Below are positions 1 to 8,126 of a DNA stretch of 64,000 bases, piece after piece. How positions within the stretch are numbered: position 1 is the first letter of the stretch; the number at the start of each line of letters is the position of its first letter. Source of the DNA: CAZCQG01 sp964500775 (GTDB lineage: Bacteria; Campylobacterota; Campylobacteria; Campylobacterales; CAZCQG01); assembly GCA_964500775.1 (NCBI GenBank), contig CAZCQG010000006.1:1-64000 (forward strand). The letters are read 5' to 3'. The notes beneath the pieces were generated by a model that did not search any database, had not been told where the DNA came from, and saw nothing but the letters and a program-made list of their open reading frames with translations. The translations under genes and the position numbers were made by a program.

Positions 1-387
1 ACATATCTATGGCTCGAAATAAAAGATTATTTTAAATTCTACTATACTGATGAAGATTTTAGCTATCTACGAAATTTTTTAACAAAATTCAATGAAAAAA
101 CAAAATTTACTAAAGATGAATTTAATAAAATTTTTGAATCTTTCAAGAGTAATTCATCCACCACCCCACCTTTCGCGACCGAATCTGATAAATTGATGCA
201 ATTTTTATTTGAACTCAACATAATAGGATATGTAGAATATACGGATAGCTACAAACCTCGTGTCCATTGGTGCTTCAGGGAAAGAAAAATGTCAAATCCT
301 GCACCAAATATTGATCTAAATGCTCCAGAGTATCGAATACATCATGGTTTGCATTCTGAATTGAAAATAAAACAAAAAAAATCGTAA
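1..387 (+). CDS. C-terminal part of an unrecognised protein, possibly a P-loop ATPase of the Sll1717 type
   Basis: The frame is open from the first base and ends with TAA at 385-387, so only about 128 C-terminal residues are visible. They are lysine-, phenylalanine- and asparagine-rich, and the DNA is clearly more AT-rich than the housekeeping genes to the right. The end reads WCFRER, then about 20 residues later YRIHHGLHSEL. That combination recalls the C-terminus of large P-loop ATPases of the Sll1717 family, some of which sit in defence or mobile regions, but no catalytic motif is in view and I hold this loosely. The next genes are a toxin-antitoxin pair on the other strand, which fits an accessory segment. 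Confidence 0.6.
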   Translation, partial: TYLWLEIKDYFKFYYTDEDFSYLRNFLTKFNEKTKFTKDEFNKIFESFKSNSSTTPPFATESDKLMQFLFELNIIGYVEYTDSYKPRVHWCFRERKMSNPAPNIDLNAPEYRIHHGLHSELKIKQKKS

Positions 388-396
388 AAAATATTT

Positions 397-666
397 TCAC
401 TTAAAAAGTTGCGAGTGCGTGCCAATTCTCACCAGATACAACGTACCGTCGACGATTTTATAGATAAGTAATAAATCACCGCTGATATGTAACTCTCTGA
501 ATCCTTGGTATTCCCCTTTTAGCGGGTGATCCAAGGCTTCAGCGGGGAGTTCTTCATTTTTGATTAGCGTCGAAAGATAGACGACAAGCTTGGCAAATTG
601 TTGATCGCTGATATTGCACTTTGCAAAATCTTTGTTGTACTCCTTATGTCTTTTTATTTTGAGCAC
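397..666 (-). CDS. yafQ: YafQ/RelE-family toxin (mRNA interferase)
   Basis: This 89-residue protein matches the YafQ branch of the RelE/ParE toxins, which cut mRNA on the translating ribosome. The C-terminal half carries the family pattern: DHPLKG at 46-51, RELHISGD at 57-64, LLIYK at 66-70 and GTHSQLF at 82-88. Compared with E. coli YafQ the active-site equivalents H47, H60, D64, H84 and F88 are kept, while the position after the aspartate, tryptophan in E. coli, is leucine. Its start overlaps the end of the antitoxin gene by 23 bp, the usual arrangement for translational coupling. The protein looks intact. Symbol by family resemblance. Confidence 0.85.
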   Translation of the reverse strand: MLKIKRHKEYNKDFAKCNISDQQFAKLVVYLSTLIKNEELPAEALDHPLKGEYQGFRELHISGDLLLIYKIVDGTLYLVRIGTHSQLFK

Positions 667-937
667 TTCTCGCCTTCTTCATGTCGGTAAGTAGTGTATC
701 AAGCGTTACCTCTTCGAGATTTTTCCCCTCTTCGACATCCCGCATCGCTTCTAACGTGACATCGTTTGGAATCTTTATCTGAAAAGGGATTCCTTTTTCC
801 AAAACGGCTTGGGATAAAAAGATATTAAATGCTTCACTTAGACCTAGTCCATAGGCTTGAAATATTTTTTGTGCTTTTTCTTTGATCTTCGCGTCGAGGT
901 AGACGTTTGTTCGCACTTTTTGCGGTGTTGCAGTCAT
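644..937 (-). CDS. RelB/DinJ-family antitoxin
   Basis: This protein of 97 residues would neutralise the adjacent YafQ-like toxin and repress its own operon. The N-terminal part (VRTNVYLDAKIKEKA) is the ribbon-helix-helix DNA-binding segment typical of RelB/DinJ, followed by GLSEAFNIFLSQAV. The charged C-terminal half would wrap the toxin. An in-frame ATG exists at 970, but the ATG at 937 is preferred: it is preceded by AAGGA, the protein then begins with the family's usual MTATPQKVRTN, and the upstream start would lie inside the operator. It lies 54 bp downstream of thiD but has its own promoter. Confidence 0.85.
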   Translation of the reverse strand: MTATPQKVRTNVYLDAKIKEKAQKIFQAYGLGLSEAFNIFLSQAVLEKGIPFQIKIPNDVTLEAMRDVEEGKNLEEVTLDTLLTDMKKARSAQNKKT

Positions 938-958
938 AATGCAATCCTTTTTTTCTTT

Positions 959-980
959 ATTATAACACACGTTGTGTGTT
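959..980 (-). promoter_or_regulatory. Promoter -10 and palindromic operator of the toxin-antitoxin operon
   Basis: On the minus strand TATAAT lies at 964-959. It abuts a perfect inverted repeat, AACACAC-GTT-GTGTGTT on the plus strand (964-980). A ribbon-helix-helix antitoxin dimer bound there would cover the core promoter, the usual autoregulation of RelB/DinJ modules. The sequence is seen; the binding is inferred. Confidence 0.65.
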
Positions 981-991
981 TTTTGCGACGC

Positions 992-1771
992 TTAATGGAG
1001 ATTATGCCGTAAAGCTCCTCCCTCCTGCCCGAAGTTTGGAGCGTGCTTTATCGCGCTAGATACATATTTTTTAGAGAGCTCTATCGCTTTTGGGAGGGAT
1101 TCCCCTAAAGCTAATTGCGCGGTGATAGCCGAGGAGAGAGTGCACCCGCTCCCGTGGGTATTTTTAGAATCGATATAGGGTGCTTCTATTTTTTGCAAAC
1201 CCTCTAAAGTGATGAGATAATCACTGCTCATCCCCTCATGCACAAAATTTTTCGCCAACACGTCAACTCCTAATGTTTTTCGTATCTCAAAACATTTCGT
1301 GTAGATATATTTTTCATCTATATCCGTTTCACTTTGGAGTAGCAGTTTCAGCTCTCTTCTATTGGGAGTGATGAGCGTAACGAAAGGGAAAAGTGTTTTG
1401 AGCGCATCGATTGCACTTTTTTCCAAAAGTACGTCCCCCGCATTACTTACCGCCACTGGATCGAGGATGACGGGTATATTTTTGCAGTACCGTTCTAACG
1501 ATTCTTTTACGCAAAGGATGATTTCCTCGTTAAAAAGCATCCCGACCTTCACCGCGCACACATTCAAATCTTCAAAAACCGTATCTATCTGCGCTCGGAC
1601 AAATTCTGCATTCAAAGGAAATATCGCCTCTACCTTGCGACTATTTTGCGCGGTAAGTACCGTAAGGACACTCGTGCCGAAAACTCCGAAATACTCAAAC
1701 GTTTTTATATCCGCCTGTATCCCTGCCCCTCCGCTAGAATCCGAACCGGCGATCGTCATTACGACTTGCAT
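992..1771 (-). CDS. thiD: Hydroxymethylpyrimidine/phosphomethylpyrimidine kinase
   Basis: ThiD phosphorylates HMP and then HMP-phosphate to HMP-PP, the pyrimidine precursor of thiamine, in the cytoplasm. The 259 residues open with the family signature TIAGSDSSGGAGIQADIKTF (6-25), which forms the substrate pocket. DPVAVSN occurs mid-protein and THGSGCTLSSA, the ATP/anion-hole loop, near residue 210, as in the ribokinase fold. Length is normal for a single-domain ThiD with no ThiE fusion. GGAGG precedes the ATG. The gene is divergent from hemL with 65 bp between the starts; no other thiamine gene is nearby. Confidence 0.95.
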   Translation of the reverse strand: MQVVMTIAGSDSSGGAGIQADIKTFEYFGVFGTSVLTVLTAQNSRKVEAIFPLNAEFVRAQIDTVFEDLNVCAVKVGMLFNEEIILCVKESLERYCKNIPVILDPVAVSNAGDVLLEKSAIDALKTLFPFVTLITPNRRELKLLLQSETDIDEKYIYTKCFEIRKTLGVDVLAKNFVHEGMSSDYLITLEGLQKIEAPYIDSKNTHGSGCTLSSAITAQLALGESLPKAIELSKKYVSSAIKHAPNFGQEGGALRHNLH

Positions 1772-1797
1772 CTTCCCTCCGCATAGTATACTTTTGG

Positions 1798-1803
1798 TAC
1801 AAT
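1798..1803 (+). promoter_or_regulatory. Likely -10 box of the hemL promoter
   Basis: TACAAT lies in the short thiD-hemL divergent gap, 33 bases before the hemL ATG, with TTTTGG just upstream. There is no convincing -35, as is common for promoters of this phylum. An AAAAAGG ribosome site follows at about 1825-1831. Confidence 0.4.
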
Positions 1804-1836
1804 TCTACCCGATAATCTCCCGCAAAAAGGTTTTTT

Positions 1837-3156
1837 ATGCTAGAAAAAATAGTTGATAACAGATATAGAAATTCCATAGCCGATTTTAACGAAGCGAAGA
1901 TGGTGATCCCCGGAGGCGTAAATTCACCCGTGCGTGCATTCGGCGGCGTAGGCGGTACGCCTCCGTTTATCGCCAAAGGGGAAGGCGCATATCTCATAGA
2001 CGAGGATGGCAATAGATACGTAGATTTCGTCCAGAGTTGGGGACCGCTTATTTTCGGGCATTGTGACAGTGACATAGAGGATGCGGTGTTGCAAGCAGTG
2101 AAAAACGGACTAAGCTTCGGCGCACCGACGGTATATGAGACGCTACTAGCAAAAGAGGTAGTGCAAAATTACGAGGGGCTGGATAAAGTGCGATTGGTCA
2201 GCAGCGGTACGGAAGCGGTGATGAGCGCTATAAGATTGGCACGAGCCTATAGTGGCAAAGACGGCATCGTGAAATTTGCGGGATGCTACCACGGTCATAG
2301 CGATTCGCTTCTCGTAAAAGCCGGTAGCGGGATGACGACGTTTGGCAATCCAAGCTCCCCCGGAGTGCCTAGCGATTTTACAAAACACACCCATTTAGCG
2401 GAATACAATGACATAAAAAGCGTAGAAAAATGCTTTGCAGAATCTGAGAATATCGGCGTGGTCATCATAGAGCCTATAGCCGGAAATATGGGATTGGTAC
2501 GGGCAAAACACGAATTTTTGCGTGAGCTTAGAATCTTATGCGACAAAAAGGGTGCGGTACTGATTTTTGACGAGGTGATGAGCGGTTACCGCGCGGCGTT
2601 CGGCGGAGCACAAGAGGTGTGTGGAGTAGTACCCGATATGGCGACGTTCGGCAAAGTAATCGGCGGCGGGATGCCCGTGGGTGCATTTGGCGGCAAAAGC
2701 GATATTATGAAGTTGCTCTCGCCTGAAGGAGCAGTGTATCAAGCAGGGACGCTTAGCGGCAATCCGGTTGCCGTGCGCGCCGGACTTACGGCTCTTACGA
2801 AACTCAAAAAAAACAAGCCGCTCTATCAAGACCTAGAAAATAAAGCAAAACGTCTTGTGGAGGGTATAAAAGAAGCGGCAGGTAATTTTGGTATTCCTAT
2901 GCAAATCGACTATGTCGGCTCTATGTTTGGATTCTTTTTCAACGACAAACCTGTCTACTCCTATGCCGATGCGCTTACAAGCGATACGAAGATGTTTGCG
3001 GCATTTCATAGAGCGATGTTGGATCGCGGATTCTACTTCGCGTGCTCGCAGTTTGAGGCTGGATTTATCTGTACGGCGATGGATGAATCGATAATCGAAG
3101 CTACTATTAAAAATGCAAAAGAAGTGTTTGATGAACTCACCAGATACGCAAAATAA
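1837..3156 (+). CDS. hemL: Glutamate-1-semialdehyde 2,1-aminomutase
   Basis: HemL converts glutamate-1-semialdehyde to 5-aminolevulinate, the last step of the C5 route to haem and other tetrapyrroles. It is a PLP enzyme of the class III aminotransferase fold. The 439 residues show the N-terminal PGGVNSPVRAF signature (27-37), SSGTEAVMSAIRLAR, CYHGHSD, the IFDEVMSGYR segment that contacts PLP, and the Schiff-base lysine K273 in GKVIGGGMPVGAFGG. Length is normal. The 3' end overlaps the following AtpZ-like gene by 26 bp, so the two are likely co-transcribed. Confidence 0.97.
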   Translation: MLEKIVDNRYRNSIADFNEAKMVIPGGVNSPVRAFGGVGGTPPFIAKGEGAYLIDEDGNRYVDFVQSWGPLIFGHCDSDIEDAVLQAVKNGLSFGAPTVYETLLAKEVVQNYEGLDKVRLVSSGTEAVMSAIRLARAYSGKDGIVKFAGCYHGHSDSLLVKAGSGMTTFGNPSSPGVPSDFTKHTHLAEYNDIKSVEKCFAESENIGVVIIEPIAGNMGLVRAKHEFLRELRILCDKKGAVLIFDEVMSGYRAAFGGAQEVCGVVPDMATFGKVIGGGMPVGAFGGKSDIMKLLSPEGAVYQAGTLSGNPVAVRAGLTALTKLKKNKPLYQDLENKAKRLVEGIKEAAGNFGIPMQIDYVGSMFGFFFNDKPVYSYADALTSDTKMFAAFHRAMLDRGFYFACSQFEAGFICTAMDESIIEATIKNAKEVFDELTRYAK

Positions 3157-3415
3157 AAAACCTTTTCTCCGCGAAGTAGTCGAGGGGGCAAACGCCCTCT
3201 CGCTAGGTATATCAATGGTCGTAGCCGTTTTAATGGGTGTGGGGATAGGAATCTGGCTCAAAAATATGTTTGATTCGGTAATCTTTCTTTGGCTAGGAAT
3301 CGTTTGGGGCGTAGGCGGGGCGATACTCAATGTCTACAAAGTCTACAAAAAGCAGATGAAAGAGTATGAAGCAATGGAAAAAGATCCGAAATACTCCTAT
3401 AAAAAGCAAAATTGA
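3131..3415 (+). CDS. AtpZ/AtpI-like small membrane protein
   Basis: This protein of about 94 residues has two hydrophobic helices, roughly 24-44 and 49-69 of the corrected protein, joined by a short turn, with charged ends. GIGIWLKNMFDS between the helices followed by WLGIVWGVGGAILNVY resembles AtpZ, the helper subunit encoded near F0F1-ATPase genes that has been linked to Mg2+/Ca2+ handling. No ATPase genes are in the window, so the role is inferred. I chose ATG 3131 over ATG 3113 because the shorter product starts next to a GAAG site and matches the family length. It overlaps hemL and touches the next gene. Confidence 0.7.
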   Translation: MNSPDTQNKKPFLREVVEGANALSLGISMVVAVLMGVGIGIWLKNMFDSVIFLWLGIVWGVGGAILNVYKVYKKQMKEYEAMEKDPKYSYKKQN

Positions 3416-3909
3416 TGCGCTTTAGTTTAAACGTTATCGCAGTCATATTCATCACGCTTGTAGTGTTCACTTACGGTGTAGCAGGGGAAGTATTTGCAAT
3501 CAATAGCGCCGTGGCATACCTTTCGACTTTTATGGTCATAGGATTATCGTTTTACGGGTACTACAGGCAAGCAAAAGAGCAGCAAGGCGAAGTAATCAAC
3601 ACCGATTATGACAAAAGATTTGAATACGACAAATTTCACGGCGACACGCACGACCTGCTCGATGAAGAGGAAAAGGAAGTAGCGAACAAAGAAGAGGAAA
3701 ATAAAAAATTTTCGTTGGCGAATCTCGCAAGCGGCTCAAAAATCTTCTTCTCTTTGTACCGTATAGTCGCGTATATAATACTTGTCACGGCACTTATGGT
3801 GCTCATAGACAAAAATCTCTTTGATGCGTGGGGGTATCTTTTTGGGGTATTTGGAAGTACCGTCGCGATACTCGTTATTATGATACGGCTAAGAAAAACT
3901 ATTTCGTAA
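3415..3909 (+). CDS. Hypothetical four-helix membrane protein
   Basis: The protein has about 164 residues. Two N-terminal hydrophobic helices (about 4-23 and 32-50) are followed by a charged cytoplasmic loop of some 55 residues with an acidic stretch (DEEEKEVANKEEENKK) and two more helices near the C-terminus. I recognise no motif that assigns a function. Its ATG at 3415 overlaps the TGA of the AtpZ-like gene, which implies translational coupling, so it may serve the same membrane process. Its 3' end overlaps the convergent PAS gene by 11 bp. Confidence 0.75.
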   Translation: MRFSLNVIAVIFITLVVFTYGVAGEVFAINSAVAYLSTFMVIGLSFYGYYRQAKEQQGEVINTDYDKRFEYDKFHGDTHDLLDEEEKEVANKEEENKKFSLANLASGSKIFFSLYRIVAYIILVTALMVLIDKNLFDAWGYLFGVFGSTVAILVIMIRLRKTIS

Positions 3910-4585
3910 TAACGGGGATGTCTACCATAACGGTATTGTGTGCAAATCCTATAACATAGTCGCTTTTTGTCGCTATCGTCTCGATCTCTTGGCGCATATT
4001 TTTGAAATTGTCGCCGCTTATTTCGATCCGAAGTATAGGGTATTTCCTCTCACCGATTTTGACGTGCTCACCTATATTGATATACAACCGTACGTTTATC
4101 GCGCTTGATTCATTAAATGCGTAGAAGCATCTATTGAGCACTTTTAAAAAATCATCGACGCACAGCATCAAATCAGGAATCGCCGGGTCGAAATTTTTTT
4201 GAAACTCCGCCTGTGAAAGAGAAGAGTTCGTAGAGATACATAAGTCGATAAGGACATAGACGCTAGAGAGCTCTCTATTGGAGCGATTGGAGTTTTTCAC
4301 TTTATTTTTTGGCTTTTTATAGAGTCTGATTCCTATCTCATCGTCGGTATCATACCCTACCGTCACGGCAAAAAACTCAAATTTATCAAATTCCAAATCT
4401 ACGAAAAAAGTTTTGAAGCCATAGGTCTCGGAGGCGTAATTAAGCGCTAAATCAAAAAGTTCTTTATTGGAGACTTTGCCTAAAAGATACTGCGCTTCCC
4501 TATTGACGGAGAGTACCTTCCCTTGCGAATTGAAAACTACGAAAGGATTATAATCGTATTCTATCCATTTCTCTAAAAACGTCAT
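3899..4585 (-). CDS. PAS-domain protein of unknown output, downstream of rpoD
   Basis: The protein has 228 residues. The N-terminal 60 look like a PAS fold: NPFVVFNSQGKVLSVNREAQ is the common PAS start, followed by a helix and strands. The rest has predicted alpha/beta character with LSSVYVLIDLCISTNSSLSQAEFQ, possibly a degenerate dimerisation or HATPase-like part, but no histidine-kinase N or G box is visible. It begins 3 bases after rpoD ends, so it is probably translated from the same transcript. It could be a sensor with an unrecognised partner; I assign no function. Confidence 0.7.
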   Translation of the reverse strand: MTFLEKWIEYDYNPFVVFNSQGKVLSVNREAQYLLGKVSNKELFDLALNYASETYGFKTFFVDLEFDKFEFFAVTVGYDTDDEIGIRLYKKPKNKVKNSNRSNRELSSVYVLIDLCISTNSSLSQAEFQKNFDPAIPDLMLCVDDFLKVLNRCFYAFNESSAINVRLYINIGEHVKIGERKYPILRIEISGDNFKNMRQEIETIATKSDYVIGFAHNTVMVDIPVITK

Positions 4586-4588
4586 TTT

Positions 4589-6490
4589 TTAGTCTTCGAT
4601 GTAATTTTTCAGCTTTCTCCCCACTTTAGGGTGTTTGAGCTTTTTAATCGCGCTTGATTCTATTTGTCTGACACGCTCTCTTGTGACATTGAGCTCTTTT
4701 CCGATCTCTTCTAGCGTTCTATCGGATTCATCATCCATCAAACCAAATCGCATTCGGATGACCGCTTTTTCTCGTTCGTTGAGTTGGTCAAGCACCTCAT
4801 CGATTTGGGTTTTCAGGTCCTCTTTCATTATATGTTCCATCGGTCCGAGAGAGTTTTTGTCCTCTACGAAATCACCGAATTTCCCGTCATCGTCATTCCC
4901 GATAGGAGCTTCCAAGCTGATAGGCTCTTTTGTGATTTTGATGACGTTTTTGACTTTGTCTACAGGGAGTCCGACTTCATCCGCGATTGTTTCTACATCG
5001 GGTTCTTTACCGTTTTCTTGGAGATGTTTTCTAACTATCTTGTTGATTCTGTTTATCGTCTCGATCATATGGATAGGAATCCTAATCGTTCGTGCCTGAT
5101 CGGCTATCGCTCTACTGATAGCTTGGCGTATCCACCACGTCGCATACGTAGAGAATTTATACCCTTTTTTGTACTCGAATTTATCGACGGCTTTCATAAG
5201 ACCGATGTTACCCTCTTGGATAAGGTCAAGGAACGGCAAACCTCTATTGGTATAGCGTTTTGCGATAGAGACGACTAGTCGCAGGTTTGATTTTGCCATC
5301 TTCTCTTTTGCGCGATCGGCGATGTCTTTTCCCCGTTTTATCTGCTCTAGTATCTCCTTGAGTTTTTCAGGTTCGAGTGAAAATCCCTCTTCGCTCGCTT
5401 GTTTTGTTTGGTAGAGTTTTTTTATCTCCACGTAGGTGCTTACCATCGTCGCTTCGGGGACGGCGGCGGCAATATCTTTTTTGGTCATCTCGGTGATATT
5501 TTCAAGAATCTTATTATGGTTTTCTATGAGCGTCTCGTTAAAAAGCGGGAGTTTATACTCTAGTCTTTTGAGCTCTTTGTCAAAACCTTCATCGCTTTTG
5601 AGAGCATTTTCCATCGATTTGACGAGTTCGTTTATCAGCTTGCTCGTAGGTCCTAGGTCAAGCAGACGGTCTTTTAAGAGTTTCTTTTTAAATGTGAGGT
5701 TCAGCATATAGTTTATCGCATCGACCTCGTTCGTACTATCATCCGTCTTCTCAAGTACTTTGAGCCAATCTTTTTTCGCCTTCTCTAACGCTTTGAAGCT
5801 CTCTAAGACTTTCTCGACCCTTTTTTGATCTTTCTTGCTTACCTTCTTCTTTTTTGTCTCTTCTCCGTCCTCATCGCCTTCGCTCTCTTCTCCGTCACTC
5901 TCACCCTCGTCATCGCTGTCATCGTCGCTGTCGTCGTCACCGTCATCATCACTATCGCTCTCATCATCATCAAAGCTTTTGAAAAGCTCTTTTACTCTTC
6001 TTTCTCTGTTGATAAGCGCTTCTTTGTAGTCAAGAATAAAATCTATCAAATACGGGACGGAACAAATAGCATCCAAAATGATGTCTTCGCCGAATTCGAT
6101 TTGTTTGGAAAAATCTATCTCTTCATCTTTAGTAAGCAAAGGAATCTGACCCATCTCACGCAGGTACATCCGCACCGGACTATCGCTACGACTCCACTCT
6201 AGGAGCTCTCGCTCTTTCATAAAATCAAATTCGTCTTCAAGCTCTTCGTCGCGTAATCTCTGTTTTTCTTGTTCTATTTTTCTTTTTTCTTGAATATTGA
6301 GGAGCTTCGCCGCTTCCGAGGAGCTGACTAGTTTGCAATTAAATTTTTTTGAATTATCGTATACTTTTTTAGCAAGCGTAGCCGTGGGCGCTTTTGAAGT
6401 GTCTTCAACTATTTTTTCGTACGTGACGTAGGCATCTTTGTTTTCTTTAAATAGGGTATCTAGATCGGTACTTGCTGTTTTTGAAGGCAT
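4589..6490 (-). CDS. rpoD: Primary sigma factor sigma-70
   Basis: RpoD directs RNA polymerase to housekeeping promoters. Visible parts in order: an N-terminal region 1.1-like segment; region 1.2 with SPVRMYLREMG near 104-114; a non-conserved region holding an acidic D/S/E tract (174-211) and a lysine run; region 2 with RLVVSIAKRYTNRGLPFLDL, DKFEYKKGYKFSTYATWWIRQA and the -10-melting residues; region 3 after IPIHMIETINRI; and region 4 ending with the helix-turn-helix RTLEEIGKELNVTRERVRQI. The total of 633 residues is normal. AGGAG lies 8 bases before the ATG. The acidic tract is encoded by a long run of GAC/GAT/TCA-type trinucleotides at about 5880-5985. Confidence 0.97.
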   Translation of the reverse strand: MPSKTASTDLDTLFKENKDAYVTYEKIVEDTSKAPTATLAKKVYDNSKKFNCKLVSSSEAAKLLNIQEKRKIEQEKQRLRDEELEDEFDFMKERELLEWSRSDSPVRMYLREMGQIPLLTKDEEIDFSKQIEFGEDIILDAICSVPYLIDFILDYKEALINRERRVKELFKSFDDDESDSDDDGDDDSDDDSDDEGESDGEESEGDEDGEETKKKKVSKKDQKRVEKVLESFKALEKAKKDWLKVLEKTDDSTNEVDAINYMLNLTFKKKLLKDRLLDLGPTSKLINELVKSMENALKSDEGFDKELKRLEYKLPLFNETLIENHNKILENITEMTKKDIAAAVPEATMVSTYVEIKKLYQTKQASEEGFSLEPEKLKEILEQIKRGKDIADRAKEKMAKSNLRLVVSIAKRYTNRGLPFLDLIQEGNIGLMKAVDKFEYKKGYKFSTYATWWIRQAISRAIADQARTIRIPIHMIETINRINKIVRKHLQENGKEPDVETIADEVGLPVDKVKNVIKITKEPISLEAPIGNDDDGKFGDFVEDKNSLGPMEHIMKEDLKTQIDEVLDQLNEREKAVIRMRFGLMDDESDRTLEEIGKELNVTRERVRQIESSAIKKLKHPKVGRKLKNYIED

Positions 6491-6640
6491 GTGTGCTAGC
6501 TCCTAAAAGCTGGATTTAATCATAATGCGTATAAAATGGGGCGTAGAAACACTCCTCATCCCCGCAGAGCGAGGGGTAATTATATCGAAAAATAATAAAT
6601 TTTCACTTACTTGAAGGTTTTTGTGCCTTAGATAAACTCC

Positions 6641-7279
6641 TTACGACTCTTTTATCCCCTCTATATTTGATGCCCTAAAAAGATAAACAAAGAATTTGAT
6701 TCCTTCTAAAACATAGCTTGTAATACCGGCTTCGTTTTTGTACCAATTCGTTTCGTCGTATATGCTATTTTTCGCGGCGGAAGCTTGGAAAAGAATATCC
6801 ACGTCATTAAGATTCGCTATTTTGTTAAACGCATAGAGTGCCCTTTTCGTGTGAAACGTATCGGTCACGAGTATCACCCTTTGCATCGGGTGTTCTTTGA
6901 GATACCCGATAAGATCTATGGCTTCATCAAAAGTGCTCGTAGCACCCCCTTTAAGGCTTGGTATTTTTTGTACATTACCGATTCCTTCATAGCCTAAAAC
7001 CATATTGCTATACGTAGAATCGTCTATTTGAAACGGATAAGATTTGATTGCTTGGGTTTTAGGATCGCTCACTAGGACAATCGGAGCATACCCCTCTTTA
7101 TAAAGCTTGGCGGCGTGGTAAGCTCTTGTTTCAGAATTACCCGCTAAAAGAAGTATCGCATCCGCCCCTTTTGTCGCATTGTCCACCGAAAAAAACGCAG
7201 CATAAGAGACCAAAATCTCTTTATAAAAATAAATCGGAAGCGCTACTAAAATTACAGCTATGAGAAGTTTTTTACTCAT
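6641..7279 (-). CDS. YdcF/ElyC-family (DUF218) protein
   Basis: This 212-residue protein starts with an uncleaved-looking hydrophobic helix (5-25) that would anchor it in the inner membrane. A Rossmann-like DUF218 domain follows: ADAILLLAGNSETRAYHAAKL, YAPIVLVSD, the SLKGGATSTFDEA motif and VILVTDTFHTKRALY. Family members include ElyC and SanA, which act in envelope maintenance, but the reaction is not established. Its start overlaps the end of the Sel1-repeat gene by 8 bp, so the two are probably one operon. Confidence 0.8.
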   Translation of the reverse strand: MSKKLLIAVILVALPIYFYKEILVSYAAFFSVDNATKGADAILLLAGNSETRAYHAAKLYKEGYAPIVLVSDPKTQAIKSYPFQIDDSTYSNMVLGYEGIGNVQKIPSLKGGATSTFDEAIDLIGYLKEHPMQRVILVTDTFHTKRALYAFNKIANLNDVDILFQASAAKNSIYDETNWYKNEAGITSYVLEGIKFFVYLFRASNIEGIKES

Positions 7280-8123
7280 CGTAGAGCATATATCTATCCC
7301 AAACTATCTTGCAATACTCTCCGCCTGCCACACCCGCTTCTCTGATGAGCTTTTCGGCTTTTTTTCTATCCTTCATCATCATCCCTTTTCCCGAAGCATA
7401 CAGATGTGCGAGAGAACATTTTGCCTTGGGGTATCCTTTGTCGGAAGCGGATGTGTACCATTTCAAAGCACTCTCGAAGTCTTGCACGACTCCATCACCC
7501 CGCTCATACATATTTCCTACGTTGTATTCCGCTTCTACTAGACCTTTTATCGCCGCTTGCTCGTACCAGTATGCCGCTAGTTTTGGATTTCTCGGGGTGG
7601 TGTTAGAGCCTCTATCATAGAGGATTCCGAGATTGAACATCGCTTTTTCGTTCCCTTTTTTTGCCGCCTTGGTGTAGTACTCTATTGCTTTTTTAATATC
7701 AACCGCCGTGCCGTCTCCCTTATTGTAGACCAATCCCATCAAAAACAATGCTTTGTGGTATCCCAATGATGCCGATTCGAAGTAGAGATTTCTTGCATTT
7801 ACCCTGCTCTTCAAGCATCCTAGTCCAATGTCATACAAATACGCGAGGTTATATTTTGCGACTGCATTCCCTTTTTCGCTCGCTTTATAGTACCAATCAA
7901 ACGCCCGCTCAAAATTTTGATCTACCCCCAATCCATGCTCATACATCACTCCGAGATTGTTCATAGCTCGGACGTTTCCACCGTATGCCAACTCTAGAAA
8001 TTGTCTGTACGCAACGTCATAATTTTTCTCATTATACGAATCAAGCGCGTCTTTAAAAGTAAACTTCGTTTCGGCGAAAATGCACTGTGCAAAAAGCAAT
8101 AAACCGACAAAAATAAATTTCAT
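7272..8123 (-). CDS. Secreted Sel1-repeat protein
   Basis: The 283 residues begin with a signal peptide (MKFIFVGLLLFAQCIFA, cut near residue 17). About six Sel1-type TPR repeats of some 36 residues follow, each with the pattern A..NLG.mYe.G.Gv.qd...A..Wy.kAa..G; clear copies are AMNNLGVMYEHGLGV and AEYNVGNMYERGDGV. Such repeats form a solenoid for protein-protein contacts in the periplasm, and some relatives are beta-lactamase-like Hcp proteins of Helicobacter. The partner is unknown. The gene lies 3 bp after moaA and overlaps the DUF218 gene, so all three may share a transcript. Confidence 0.85.
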   Translation of the reverse strand: MKFIFVGLLLFAQCIFAETKFTFKDALDSYNEKNYDVAYRQFLELAYGGNVRAMNNLGVMYEHGLGVDQNFERAFDWYYKASEKGNAVAKYNLAYLYDIGLGCLKSRVNARNLYFESASLGYHKALFLMGLVYNKGDGTAVDIKKAIEYYTKAAKKGNEKAMFNLGILYDRGSNTTPRNPKLAAYWYEQAAIKGLVEAEYNVGNMYERGDGVVQDFESALKWYTSASDKGYPKAKCSLAHLYASGKGMMMKDRKKAEKLIREAGVAGGEYCKIVWDRYMLYDE

Positions 8124-8126
8124 TCA

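Noticed and set aside
1362..1856. Open frame antisense to thiD
   Set aside because: It mirrors a clear thiD gene and has no family resemblance.
5880..5985. RpoD acidic tract as a novel insertion
   Set aside because: Acidic D/E/S-rich stretches are usual in the non-conserved region of proteobacterial sigma-70 factors, so this is not notable beyond its repetitiveness.
5825..6202. Open frames antisense to rpoD (5825-6202 and 5835-6029)
   Set aside because: They arise from the trinucleotide run that encodes the RpoD acidic tract; the products are low-complexity (serine/proline or isoleucine/valine runs) with no ribosome site.
6560..6582. CCCCGCAGAGCGAGGGG hairpin in the rpoD leader as a terminator or riboswitch
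   Set aside because: The stem needs a bulge, there is no T run, and nothing matches a known leader element.
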